From Bifidobacterium leontopitheci (GTDB lineage Bacteria > Actinomycetota > Actinomycetes > Actinomycetales > Bifidobacteriaceae): a DNA stretch of 60,622 bases. The position numbers were made by a program, and so were the translations under genes. The notes beneath the pieces are model-generated. The model made no database searches and was not told the DNA's origin. It worked only from the letters and a program-made list of their open reading frames with translations. The DNA lies in NCBI RefSeq assembly GCF_009193355.1, contig NZ_WBVT01000015.1:1-60622 (forward strand), read 5' to 3'. Every line of letters begins with the position of its first letter. The stretch's first letter is position 1. Below are positions 1 through 7,209 of the stretch, one piece after another.

Positions 1-41
1 CCCCGGCAAAAGGCCGGACCGGGGGACGGGTGAGACGCAGG

Positions 42-127
42 CACATGACGCATGTGTCAACCATGCCCCAGGACATACCGTCAACCATGCCCCGACACAT
101 GCGTCATTCATGCCCCGAGACATTACA
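42..127. repeat. short direct repeats near the left edge
   Basis: Three imperfect direct copies of about 24 bp occur back to back at 56-79, 80-102 and 103-127. They share the core CAACCATGCCCC or CATTCATGCCCC followed by a GACA-like tract. They are preceded by a small perfect inverted repeat, CACATG-ACG-CATGTG, at about 42-56. No gene is visible in this stretch. Function unknown. Confidence 0.6.
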
Positions 128-141
128 GTCAAATTATTTCA

Positions 142-495
142 ACGGACCGTACTCGTAGCACCTCCTCCGAGTACGGTCCGTCAATATTTCAAGACGAACC
201 GTACCCATACAGCCGTTCGGAGTACGTTCCGTTAGGAATTCCCGACCGACCGTACCCGTACGCCCGGTTCAAGTACGTTCAGTCGATTATCAGATGACGG
301 AACGTACTCATAAACCCCTCCCCCAGTACGGTCCGTCACAGATTCCTGACCGAACGTACTCGTAGGCCACTGTTCGGGTACGGTCGGTCATGAAACGTAA
401 ACCGAACGTACTCGTAAGCCCCGTCCCCGGTACGGTCGGTCGAGAAACGCAAACGGAACGTACTCGTAGACCGACGAGCGAGTACGGTCCGTCGT
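142..495. repeat. array of seven ~44-bp palindromic units
   Basis: Seven imperfect palindromes begin near 142, 193, 244, 295, 347, 401 and 453, a spacing of about 52 bp. Each has a left arm resembling ACGGAACGTACTCG and a right arm resembling CGAGTACGGTCCGT around a variable loop of about 12 bp. Unit 1 has a perfect 14-bp stem (142-155 with 168-181). The outer trinucleotides often also pair (TGA with TCA). The array lies just downstream of the SRP RNA gene. Separate units can differ at both arms while keeping pairing, which suggests selection on structure or dyad symmetry. A single related copy is found at 40556-40600. Confidence 0.85.
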
Positions 496-564
496 GATGG
501 GGGTAATAATGGTAGGCGGCGCATCGGCACATGTCGGCGCCAACGCCGACGTGAAAAAGAAAAA

Positions 565-647
565 CCTTCACGCACCCACCAGAGGCCACTTACCCTTGCT
601 GCATTCCTGCCCTGGGGGAGTTGGGTGACATAGCGCCGCGTGAAGGC
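565..647 (-). ncRNA. ffs: small bacterial SRP RNA (4.5S type)
   Basis: On the minus strand this 83-nt segment folds into one long hairpin. Its 5' end CCTTCACGC pairs with the 3' end GCGTGAAGG. The apical part shows the SRP signature: CCCAGGGCA, a GGAA tetraloop, then UGCAGCAAGGGUAAG, the binding site for the Ffh M-domain. The RNA is the scaffold of the signal recognition particle for co-translational membrane targeting. A T-rich run (complement of 552-564) directly follows the 3' end and serves as a terminator with the terminal stem. The ends are inferred from pairing and may be off by a few bases. Confidence 0.93.
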
Positions 648-653
648 TGTATC

Positions 654-659
654 AGTATA
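654..659 (-). promoter_or_regulatory. -10 element of the SRP RNA promoter
   Basis: The minus strand reads TATACT six bases before the inferred 5' end of the SRP RNA. A -35 box is not clear. Seen in sequence; transcription start inferred. Confidence 0.5.
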
Positions 660-698
660 CACCACCCGTGGATATCTCACGGGCGCGCGTCGCGACGG

Positions 699-2300
699 CT
701 ACTCGCGCAACGCCTCGCGCAGGCCGCGCGTACGCCAGCGGTCACGCAGCAGGCAGTAGCCGCCGAAGACCGCGAGCCACACGACGCCGGCGATCGCCGA
801 GCCGCGCGTATCGTCGGCCAGGAACAGCGTGCAGTAGACGAACACGAAGAACGCGATGGCCAGCGTGTTCGTGACCTTCCATGCGGGCATGACGAAGCCG
901 TCGGCGATGAAGTCGGCGGAACGACGGTACTTGCGGTGCGCGATCATCGTGAGCACGTAGATGAAGATGATGACCGCGGACGAGGCGGACGCGAACAGCA
1001 CGAACGCGCTCGACATGCCAGGGATCGCGTTGACGGCCGGGGAGAGCAGGATCAGCGCGGCGGAGAACAGGATCGCGCGAGCGGGGACGTGCCGGCTGGA
1101 GACCTGCCCGACCTTCTGGAACGTGGGCGATTCGGACTCGCGCGCCAGCTGGTAGAGGTGGCGTCCGGCCGAGTAGAGCAGCGAGTTGAGTGCGGACGAG
1201 GCGGCCGTGATGACCACGAAGAACACGAGCGCCGCCGCCCACTTGAGTCCGGCGTACTGGAACACCATGATGAACGGGGATGCGAACGAGCCGTCCTTGT
1301 TCGGCGTGAACGAGGTCCACGGCACGATGACCATAATCGCCACGAGCGCGCCCACGTAGAAGATGAGCACGCGCACGATGATTTCGTTGACCGCCTTCGG
1401 CAGCACCTTGCGCGGGTTCTGCGTTTCGGAGACAGTGACGCCGACGAATTCGATCATCTCGTAGGCGTAGAAGACCATCTGGAAGCTCATGAGGAACGCG
1501 AGCCAGCCGTTGGGTGCGATGGAGAAGTTGTTGGTGATGTTGTCAAATCCGGCGTGGCCGGCCGGCGAGACGGCGTCCTGGCCGGTCACCTGCACGGCGT
1601 CGTAATGGTAGCCGATGACGACCATGACCACGGCGGTCGCAATCATCGCGCAGATGAGCGTGATCTTGATCATCGAGAACCAGAATTCGGCCTCGCCGAA
1701 CGCTTTGACGGCGATGAGGTTGATGGTGACGAGCGCGGCGAGGAAGCATAGTTCGATCAGCCATTTGAAACCTGACAGGTCGATGCCGAACGTGTCGAAG
1801 AACGTGATGAAGTACGTGGAGACGGCGGTGATCTCGCTCATGCCGATGAGCACGAGCACGATCCAGTACGACCATCCGGCGAAGTGCCCCCAGCCGTTGC
1901 CGAGGTAGCGCGTGATGAAGTTGATGAACGTGTGCTGGCTCGGGTCGCGGTACATGAGTTCGCCGATGGCGCGCATGAGCAGGAACATGATGACGCCGAC
2001 CGCGATGTACACGAACACGATGCTCGGACCGGTCAGCGCGATCGACTTGCCGGATCCGAGGAACAGGCCGGTGCCGATGGTGCCGCCGATGGCGATGAAC
2101 TGCACGTGACGGTTGTTGAGGCCGCGGGCCATCTCGTTGCTCTTGTCGAGGCTTTCGACCGACTTCAGCGTGGAGGCGGCCGTCTGGCTTGCGGACGTAG
2201 CGGACGTGGTTTCGGAGCCGGTCGTTGCAGCCGCGGCGGTCGCGGTCGTTCCGCTCGCGGACATGGCCGGGCTGGCGCTGTTCTTCTTCTCGTTCGTCAT
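699..2300 (-). CDS. APC-family amino-acid permease
   Basis: The 533-aa product is a 12-helix amino-acid/proton symporter of the AAT (AnsP/CycA/ProY-like) branch. The family signature is clear near residue 70: IGGTIGTGLFLGSG in the first helix, followed by MRAIGEL and YRDPSQHTF in the second and third. The substrate cannot be told from sequence. The N-terminus carries about 57 extra residues rich in Ser, Ala and Thr before MARGLNNRH. Either this is a disordered cytosolic tail or translation starts at that internal Met. TACCAT lies 8 nt before the ATG on the minus strand, which could be a -10 box of a short or absent leader. Stand-alone gene, convergent with nothing. Confidence 0.9.
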   Translation of the reverse strand: MTNEKKNSASPAMSASGTTATAAAATTGSETTSATSASQTAASTLKSVESLDKSNEMARGLNNRHVQFIAIGGTIGTGLFLGSGKSIALTGPSIVFVYIAVGVIMFLLMRAIGELMYRDPSQHTFINFITRYLGNGWGHFAGWSYWIVLVLIGMSEITAVSTYFITFFDTFGIDLSGFKWLIELCFLAALVTINLIAVKAFGEAEFWFSMIKITLICAMIATAVVMVVIGYHYDAVQVTGQDAVSPAGHAGFDNITNNFSIAPNGWLAFLMSFQMVFYAYEMIEFVGVTVSETQNPRKVLPKAVNEIIVRVLIFYVGALVAIMVIVPWTSFTPNKDGSFASPFIMVFQYAGLKWAAALVFFVVITAASSALNSLLYSAGRHLYQLARESESPTFQKVGQVSSRHVPARAILFSAALILLSPAVNAIPGMSSAFVLFASASSAVIIFIYVLTMIAHRKYRRSADFIADGFVMPAWKVTNTLAIAFFVFVYCTLFLADDTRGSAIAGVVWLAVFGGYCLLRDRWRTRGLREALRE

Positions 2301-2530
2301 AACCGGCTATGGTACCGCGAACGCTGACGTGCATGCCCGTAACATTTCAGCGCGCACTCGCCGGCGCGCTCACGGAGCGCATTCGCGCGAATCGCGACGC
2401 CCAACGCACCCACTGCGTCACGCGGATCGCCCGACCCACGTGACACGACAACGAGAACCGTTGCAATATCAAGGGTTTCGCAACTTGCGTCACATGGCCC
2501 GGGCGGCCCGTGTGACGTGAGGGGAGCCGC

Positions 2531-2545
2531 TACAATGGACAGTCA
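2531..2545 (+). promoter_or_regulatory. -10 box placed for a leaderless transcript
   Basis: TACAAT at 2531-2536 lies only 8 nt before the ATG of the following gene at 2545, and no Shine-Dalgarno sequence precedes that ATG. The expected transcription start therefore falls at or next to the start codon. Leaderless mRNAs are common in actinobacteria. Confidence 0.45.
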
Positions 2546-3600
2546 TGACTGCAATTTCCGCAACCGAGCCGCTTGTCTCCGTAATCGTGCCGGTGTACAA
2601 CGCCGAGCAGTACCTGCGTCACTGCGTGGATTCGATTCTTGCGCAAAGCCACCGCAATCTCGAGGTAATCCTCGTGGACGACGGCGCGACCGACTCCAGT
2701 CCGGCGATCTGCGACGAGTACGCCGCAGCCGACCCGCGCGTCACGGTGATCCACCAGACGAACGGCGGCATCTCGAAGGCGCAGAACGCCGGTCTTGACG
2801 CCGCACACGGCGAGTTCATCGCCTTCTCGGACAACGACGACATCCTGGACCGCCGCAACATCGAGCTGCTGCTGCACGCGCTGCTCGCCACCGGCGCCGA
2901 CATGAGCAAGGCCCGCTGGCGTCAGTTCGGCGTCTCCCAGATCGACGAGGTGGTCGCCGAAGCCGCGCAGGGCGCCGACGAGCCTGAGTCCGTGACCGTG
3001 TTCCGCAATCCGCTCGCCGCCTACCAGACGGTATTCTGCAAGAGTCTTCGCCTGCTCGGCTCAGCACTCGGGAGGCGCACGGAGACGCGGTATTTCAACG
3101 AAGCGAACTGGTGCCGCCTGTACCGGCGCGAACTGTGGGACGGCCTGCGGTTCCCCCTGGGCCGGTATGCGCAGGACATCACGATGGCCGGAAAGCTGTA
3201 TTCGCGCATGACCAAAGTCGTAGATGTGAATCGAATACTGTATTTCTGGCTCCAAGAGCCGGATTCGGTCACACATTCCAAGCGAACCGCGGCCTTTTGG
3301 CATGACAACGCACTTGCCGCCGCCGAAAACTTCGCGCTGGCGATGCAGCATGGCGTCAATCCGTATCGCAGTTATTTTGAGCTTGTCAACAGCGTGCGAG
3401 AAGAAGACAAAATGTTGAGAGGAACTGCCGACGCGGAAGACCACGATCAGGACATGGACAACCTGCATCACGACGCCGCACGGATGCACGAGCTGTTGGC
3501 GACTCTTTCTCCGCAGCAAAAAATGCGCTGCGCAACGATGTCTCGAATCCGCTCGTGCGAGAACATCGTGTACGATCGCAAGATCCATGGCATGAAATAA
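2545..3600 (+). CDS. GT2-family glycosyltransferase
   Basis: The 351-aa protein opens directly with a GT-A fold: VSVIVPVYNAEQYLRHC, then VILVDDGATDSS and FIAFSDNDDIL, where the acidic motif binds the nucleotide-sugar metal ion. It probably adds one sugar to a surface glycan at the cytosolic membrane face. The N-terminal domain of about 220 residues is typical of EpsJ/WcaA-like enzymes. The C-terminal third is not assigned. It stands outside the main polysaccharide cluster, which begins about 1.8 kb downstream beyond the higBA remnant. Start chosen at 2545 because the conserved beta-strand begins 10 residues later and a -10 box abuts it. Donor and acceptor unknown. Confidence 0.88.
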   Translation: MTAISATEPLVSVIVPVYNAEQYLRHCVDSILAQSHRNLEVILVDDGATDSSPAICDEYAAADPRVTVIHQTNGGISKAQNAGLDAAHGEFIAFSDNDDILDRRNIELLLHALLATGADMSKARWRQFGVSQIDEVVAEAAQGADEPESVTVFRNPLAAYQTVFCKSLRLLGSALGRRTETRYFNEANWCRLYRRELWDGLRFPLGRYAQDITMAGKLYSRMTKVVDVNRILYFWLQEPDSVTHSKRTAAFWHDNALAAAENFALAMQHGVNPYRSYFELVNSVREEDKMLRGTADAEDHDQDMDNLHHDAARMHELLATLSPQQKMRCATMSRIRSCENIVYDRKIHGMK

Positions 3601-3627
3601 CAACGCCACATACAGCACACCAACCAA

Positions 3628-3680
3628 TACTCTCATTTGACGATAGTATCATGACGTGATAGTATCGTCAAATGAGAGTA
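3628..3680. repeat. 24-bp near-perfect inverted repeat
   Basis: Arms at 3628-3651 and 3657-3680 match at 23 of 24 positions around a 5-bp centre (TGACG). Each arm contains the near-palindrome GATAGTATC. The right arm contains the ATG of the toxin remnant at 3672. It could be an operator for the HigA protein, a terminator for the upstream gene, or a scar at the point where the toxin gene was cut. Confidence 0.85.
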
Positions 3681-3824
3681 CATGGCAACTGGCTGGAGCC
3701 GCCGCACGGCGATCTGGCTGGATACTGGAGCATACGGGTCAATCAGCAGTATCGTCTTGTATTTCGTTGGGACGACGACGCACAGGAGGCAATCGATGTC
3801 CGATTCGACGACGACCACCACTGA
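3672..3824 (+). pseudogene. higB: 5'-truncated HigB (RelE-like) toxin
   Basis: The frame from ATG 3672 to TGA 3824 encodes about 50 residues that match the C-terminal half of HigB toxins: GNWLEP, then GDLAGYWSIRVNQQYRLVF, then RWDDDAQEAIDVRF and a His-rich end. In the family this part follows an N-terminal region of about 45 residues, which is missing here. The open frame is closed by a stop at 3660, inside the inverted repeat. The remnant overlaps the antitoxin gene by 29 bp in the usual higB-higA order. Without the N-terminal helices it is unlikely to be an active ribosome-dependent RNase, although a short peptide might still be made. Confidence 0.75.
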
Positions 3825-4137
3825 CACGCCCATCACCGGCATGCCCATCACCACCGACCGGCAGTGGTACAGCTCCCCCGGGCAGATTCTCAAGGAGGAG
3901 TACCTCGAACCGCTCGGTATCAGCAATTACCGGCTCGCCAAGGCCATCAACGTGTCGGAGACGGCGGTGGGTGAGGTCATACGCGGCAAGCGGCGAATCA
4001 GCACGGCGATGGCGGTCCGCCTTGCCCGGGCGCTCGACACGACGCCGCAGTACTGGCTCAATCTGCAAAACGACTACGACCTACTGACGTTCGACACGGC
4101 GTCCGTAGGAGACATCAGGCCACTGGTTTCGGCTTGA
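3796..4137 (+). CDS. higA: HigA-family antitoxin (HTH_3)
   Basis: The 113-aa protein has a central helix-turn-helix: GQILKEEYLEPLGISNYRLA, then VSETAVGEVIRGKRRIST and RLARALDTTPQYWLNLQNDYD, diagnostic of HigA/VapI antitoxins. It would bind operator DNA and neutralise HigB. The start at 3796 is set by AGGAGG at 3784-3789; an upstream in-frame ATG at 3682 lies inside the toxin remnant and has no such site. The N-terminus is Thr/Asp rich. A perfect 18-bp palindrome just after the stop is a likely terminator. With the toxin truncated it is now an orphan antitoxin, perhaps kept as a repressor. Confidence 0.9.
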   Translation: MSDSTTTTTDTPITGMPITTDRQWYSSPGQILKEEYLEPLGISNYRLAKAINVSETAVGEVIRGKRRISTAMAVRLARALDTTPQYWLNLQNDYDLLTFDTASVGDIRPLVSA

Positions 4138-4139
4138 CC

Positions 4140-4157
4140 AGCTGTGCGCGCACAGCT
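4140..4157 (+). terminator. palindromic terminator after higA
   Basis: A perfect 18-bp palindrome (AGCTGTGCG-CGCACAGCT) starts two bases after the higA stop codon. No T-run follows, so the terminator role is inferred. Confidence 0.45.
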
Positions 4158-4246
4158 TCCGGCACCGCCAATCCGCCGCCGGCGAACATGCGGTGAATTC
4201 TTCGGCGGAAAACAGGCGGTTTGCGGCGACCGCCCGGTTGGAACGT

Positions 4247-4252
4247 TAGAAT
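4247..4252 (+). promoter_or_regulatory. possible -10 box upstream of ugd
   Basis: TAGAAT at 4247-4252 lies in the 233-bp gap before the UDP-glucose dehydrogenase gene. TTGCGG is found upstream but at a long 20-bp spacing. The leader would be about 115 nt. Confidence 0.3.
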
Positions 4253-4370
4253 ATGGTCTCAGCGATTGCGCCGGACCGCCGGCACAACGCGATATCGCAA
4301 GCATTACGGTCACGACCGTCGGAATCATCCGGCCGATGCGACCTGTACGGATAGATATAAAGGAGTTGCC

Positions 4371-5630
4371 GTGAAGATTGCGGTTGCCGGTACTGGTTAT
4401 GTGGGACTGTCGGTGGCGCTGCTGCTGTCGCAGCACAACGAGGTTCACGCGCTCGACATCGTGCCCGAGAAGGTGGAGCTGCTGAACGCGGGCAAGAGCC
4501 CGATCGTGGACAAGGAGATCACGGCGTTCCTGGACGGCAACGCGAACGGCAGCCGTCCGCTGAACTTCCAGGCGACGCTCGACGCGCAGCAGGCGTACAC
4601 GGGCGCCGACTACGCGATCGTGGCCACGCCGACCAACTACGACGCGCAAAAGAACTACTTCGACACGTCGAGCGTGGAGGCGGCCATCGCCGCGATCCGC
4701 CAGTACGACCCGTCCGCATGGATCGTCATCAAGTCGACGATTCCGGTCGGCTACACGGCGCAGCTGCGCGAGAAGCTGGGCGACAAGCGCATCCTGTTCT
4801 CCCCCGAGTTCCTGCGTGAAGGCCACGCGCTGTACGACAACCTGCACCCGAGCCGCATCGTGGCCGGCGCCCCGCAGGACGACGCGGAAGCCGTGGCGGC
4901 GGCGCACACGTTCGTGCAGCTGCTGGCCAACGGCGCGGATCCGGCCGAAGCGCGGCGCGTGAACCCGGACGGCAGCACCGGCATCCCGCAGCTGGTGGTC
5001 GGCACGACCGAGGCGGAGGCAATCAAGCTGTTCGCCAACACGTATCTGGCGCTGCGCGTCGCATACTTCAACGAGCTGGACACGTACGCGGAAAGCCGCG
5101 ACCTGAACACGCAGGAGATCATCAAGGGCGTGTGCCTGGACCCGCGCATCCGCGACGACTACAACAACCCGAGCTTCGGCTACGGTGGCTACTGCCTGCC
5201 TAAGGACACGAAGCAGCTGCTGGCAAACTACAGCCAGGTGCCGCAGAACCTGATCGGCGCGATCGTCGAGTCGAACCGCACGCGCAAGGACTTCATCGCC
5301 TCCGAGATCGAGGAGCGCGTGGAGGAGGCCCGCGCGAAGGGCGTCGCGAAGCCGGTGGTGGGCGTGTACCGCCTGACCATGAAGTCCGGTTCCGACAACT
5401 TCCGCCAGTCCGCCATCCAGGGCGTGATGAAGCGCATCAAGGCGCGCGGCATCGAAGTGGTCGTCTACGAGCCGACGCTGAACAAGCCGGACTTCTTCGG
5501 CAGCGAGGTCACGCACGACCTGGCCGCGTTCAAGAGCCGCTGCGACGTTATCATCGCGAACCGCTGGAACTCCGACCTCGCCGACGCCGCGGACAAGGTC
5601 TACACCCGCGACCTCTTCAAGCGCGACTGA
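4371..5630 (+). CDS. ugd: UDP-glucose 6-dehydrogenase
   Basis: The 419-aa enzyme oxidises UDP-glucose to UDP-glucuronate with two NAD+, giving an acidic sugar donor for surface polysaccharide. The N-terminal Rossmann domain begins [19 protein letters not shown]. The linker helix and the catalytic Cys in [14 protein letters not shown] (near residue 275) are intact. The length fits the short E. coli-type Ugd more than the 460-aa TuaD type. The start is GTG 4371 with AAGGAG at 4360-4365; upstream in-frame ATGs lack a ribosome site and precede the Rossmann strand. It is the first gene of the polysaccharide locus but is separated from the next gene by 538 bp with strong hairpins, so it is probably its own transcription unit. 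Confidence 0.95.
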   Translation: MKIAVAGTGYVGLSVALLLSQHNEVHALDIVPEKVELLNAGKSPIVDKEITAFLDGNANGSRPLNFQATLDAQQAYTGADYAIVATPTNYDAQKNYFDTSSVEAAIAAIRQYDPSAWIVIKSTIPVGYTAQLREKLGDKRILFSPEFLREGHALYDNLHPSRIVAGAPQDDAEAVAAAHTFVQLLANGADPAEARRVNPDGSTGIPQLVVGTTEAEAIKLFANTYLALRVAYFNELDTYAESRDLNTQEIIKGVCLDPRIRDDYNNPSFGYGGYCLPKDTKQLLANYSQVPQNLIGAIVESNRTRKDFIASEIEERVEEARAKGVAKPVVGVYRLTMKSGSDNFRQSAIQGVMKRIKARGIEVVVYEPTLNKPDFFGSEVTHDLAAFKSRCDVIIANRWNSDLADAADKVYTRDLFKRD

Positions 5631-5635
5631 GCGCC

Positions 5636-5681
5636 GGTTGCGTGCGGCTTACGGCCGCGCAGCCGCACACCGCACGCAACC
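5636..5681 (+). terminator. hairpin after ugd
   Basis: Twelve-base arms GGTTGCGTGCGG (5636-5647) and CCGCACGCAACC (5670-5681) pair perfectly, with a further GC-rich inner pairing. It starts six bases after the ugd stop codon. Confidence 0.6.
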
Positions 5682-5691
5682 CCGCGGTTTC

Positions 5692-5742
5692 ATGGTGCGA
5701 GATGCCCGCTTTCCCCACCCGAAAGCGGGCATTTCGCACCAT
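5692..5742. terminator. long hairpin, probable bidirectional terminator
   Basis: A near-perfect stem of about 22 bp runs from 5692 to 5742, with core ATGCCCGCTTTC pairing with GAAAGCGGGCAT. It directly follows the first hairpin. A shorter hairpin with the same ATGCCCG core is found at 60000-60029, so this may be a dispersed element rather than a simple terminator. Confidence 0.6.
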
Positions 5743-6168
5743 CAACCCGGCGATGGCGGCCTGCGGTCCCGGCAACAGTGGCGGAAAAGTGGCGGAAAAG
5801 TGGCGGATTCAAATATTACACAATTCCTGTGCGATGACCATTTGACGGAATCCGACATTGCAGTTCTTCATGAAAACAACCGCATAGAGGCAAAGAAGGC
5901 AACAGACACACTGCCCGCCACACGTTACGAAATCGTGTAGCCGCCTCTCCGGCTCGTGTAACGCTACTGTGCTCGTGAACAACTTGCTCACGAGCACAGT
6001 AACCACAACCATGACCCCAGCCCGGCGCCCGCATGCTCACGGGCTCTCCACAGCTGAAGTGTTATACTGAACATCGCTTTTGTTCGTCGCCGACGCGGCG
6101 TAAGGGACGCACTCGGCGGCGCTACGCGACGCGCGACGACACGCGACATACCGGAAGGAACGGCTGAT
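5743..6168. other. gap before rmlA: tandem 11-mer and hairpin
   Basis: No gene is supported here. Three copies of GTGGCGGAAAA-like 11-mers lie at 5778-5807. A perfect 14-bp inverted repeat, TACTGTGCTCGTGA at 5965-5978 with its complement at 5988-6001, could end transcription from upstream. TATACT at 6063-6068 is a candidate -10 box for the next gene, giving a leader of about 95 nt. Confidence 0.5.
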
Positions 6169-7059
6169 ATGAAGGGCATCATTCTCGCGGGAGGTTCGGG
6201 CACCCGACTGTACCCGCTGACCACTGTCACGTCGAAGCAGCTGCTTCCCGTGTACGACAAGCCGATGATCTACTATCCGCTGAGCGTGCTGATGATGGCC
6301 GGCATCCGCGACATCCTCATCATCTCCACGCCGCACGACCTGCCGAACTTCGAGCGTCTGCTCGGCGACGGCGAACAGTACGGTGTGCGGTTCAGCTACA
6401 AGGTGCAGCCGAGCCCGGACGGTCTGGCACAGGCGTTCATTCTGGGTGAGGAGTTCATCGACGGCGAGCCGTGCGCGCTGGTGCTCGGCGACAACATCTT
6501 CTACGGCAACGGTTTGGGTCGCACGCTGCGCAAGGCCGCGGCGGTCGAGCACGGCGCGACCGTGTTCGGCTACTACGTGGACGATCCGGAACGGTACGGC
6601 GTGGTCGAGTTCGACAAGAACAAGAAGGCCGTGTCGATCGTGGAGAAGCCAGCGCACCCGGCGTCCAACTATGCGGTGACCGGACTGTATTTCTATGACG
6701 AGCGCGTCACCGAGTTCGCCAAGCAGGTCAAGCCGTCGGCGCGCGGCGAACTGGAGATCACCGACCTCAACAAGATGTACCTGGAAGACGGCTCGCTCAA
6801 CGTGATGACGCTCGGCCGCGGCTACGCCTGGCTGGATACGGGCACGATGGACAGCCTGTACGAGGCCGGCGAGTTCGTGCGCACCGTGCAGCGCGCGCAG
6901 GGCCTGCCGATCGCCGTCGCCGAGGAGATCGCCTACGAGAACGGCTGGATCACCCGCGACGAGCTGCTCGTCGCCGCCGAAAAGTACGGCAAGTCCCCCT
7001 ACGGCAAGCACCTCAAGGACGTCGCGGACGACAAGATCATCGCCCGCCCGGCGGACTGA
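6169..7059 (+). CDS. rmlA: glucose-1-phosphate thymidylyltransferase
   Basis: The 296-aa protein makes dTDP-glucose from glucose-1-phosphate and dTTP, the first step to dTDP-L-rhamnose. The nucleotidyltransferase signature [11 protein letters not shown] is at residues 8-18, followed by [25 protein letters not shown] and [10 protein letters not shown] further mark the RmlA subgroup, and length is standard. GGAAGG precedes the ATG. The remaining rhamnose genes (rmlB, rmlC, rmlD) are not in the window, so they must be encoded elsewhere if rhamnose is made. The neighbour downstream is an RgpF-type protein, which supports a rhamnose role. Confidence 0.95.
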   Translation: MKGIILAGGSGTRLYPLTTVTSKQLLPVYDKPMIYYPLSVLMMAGIRDILIISTPHDLPNFERLLGDGEQYGVRFSYKVQPSPDGLAQAFILGEEFIDGEPCALVLGDNIFYGNGLGRTLRKAAAVEHGATVFGYYVDDPERYGVVEFDKNKKAVSIVEKPAHPASNYAVTGLYFYDERVTEFAKQVKPSARGELEITDLNKMYLEDGSLNVMTLGRGYAWLDTGTMDSLYEAGEFVRTVQRAQGLPIAVAEEIAYENGWITRDELLVAAEKYGKSPYGKHLKDVADDKIIARPAD

Positions 7060-7209
7060 GTGTGGCGGGACTGTCGGAGATATATTCTCCTGCTACCGCT
7101 TCTTCGCATTTTTCATGCCTTCATAGAATAAATCAGACGGTTCCCACTAATTAGTCTCCGCCGCATACCGCCTGACACACCAGCACAGCACCAGTAAAGG
7201 CACACATCC

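Noticed and set aside
142..495. CRISPR array
   Set aside because: Repeats are imperfect palindromes that vary between copies, the gaps of about 8-10 bp are too short for spacers, and no cas genes are present.
621..1751. Plus-strand open frame of 376 codons
   Set aside because: It overlaps the SRP RNA and lies antisense to the permease; Arg/Asp/Glu/His-rich shadow without motifs.
5638..5940. Short open frame after ugd
   Set aside because: It crosses two strong hairpins and an 11-bp tandem repeat and lacks a ribosome site.
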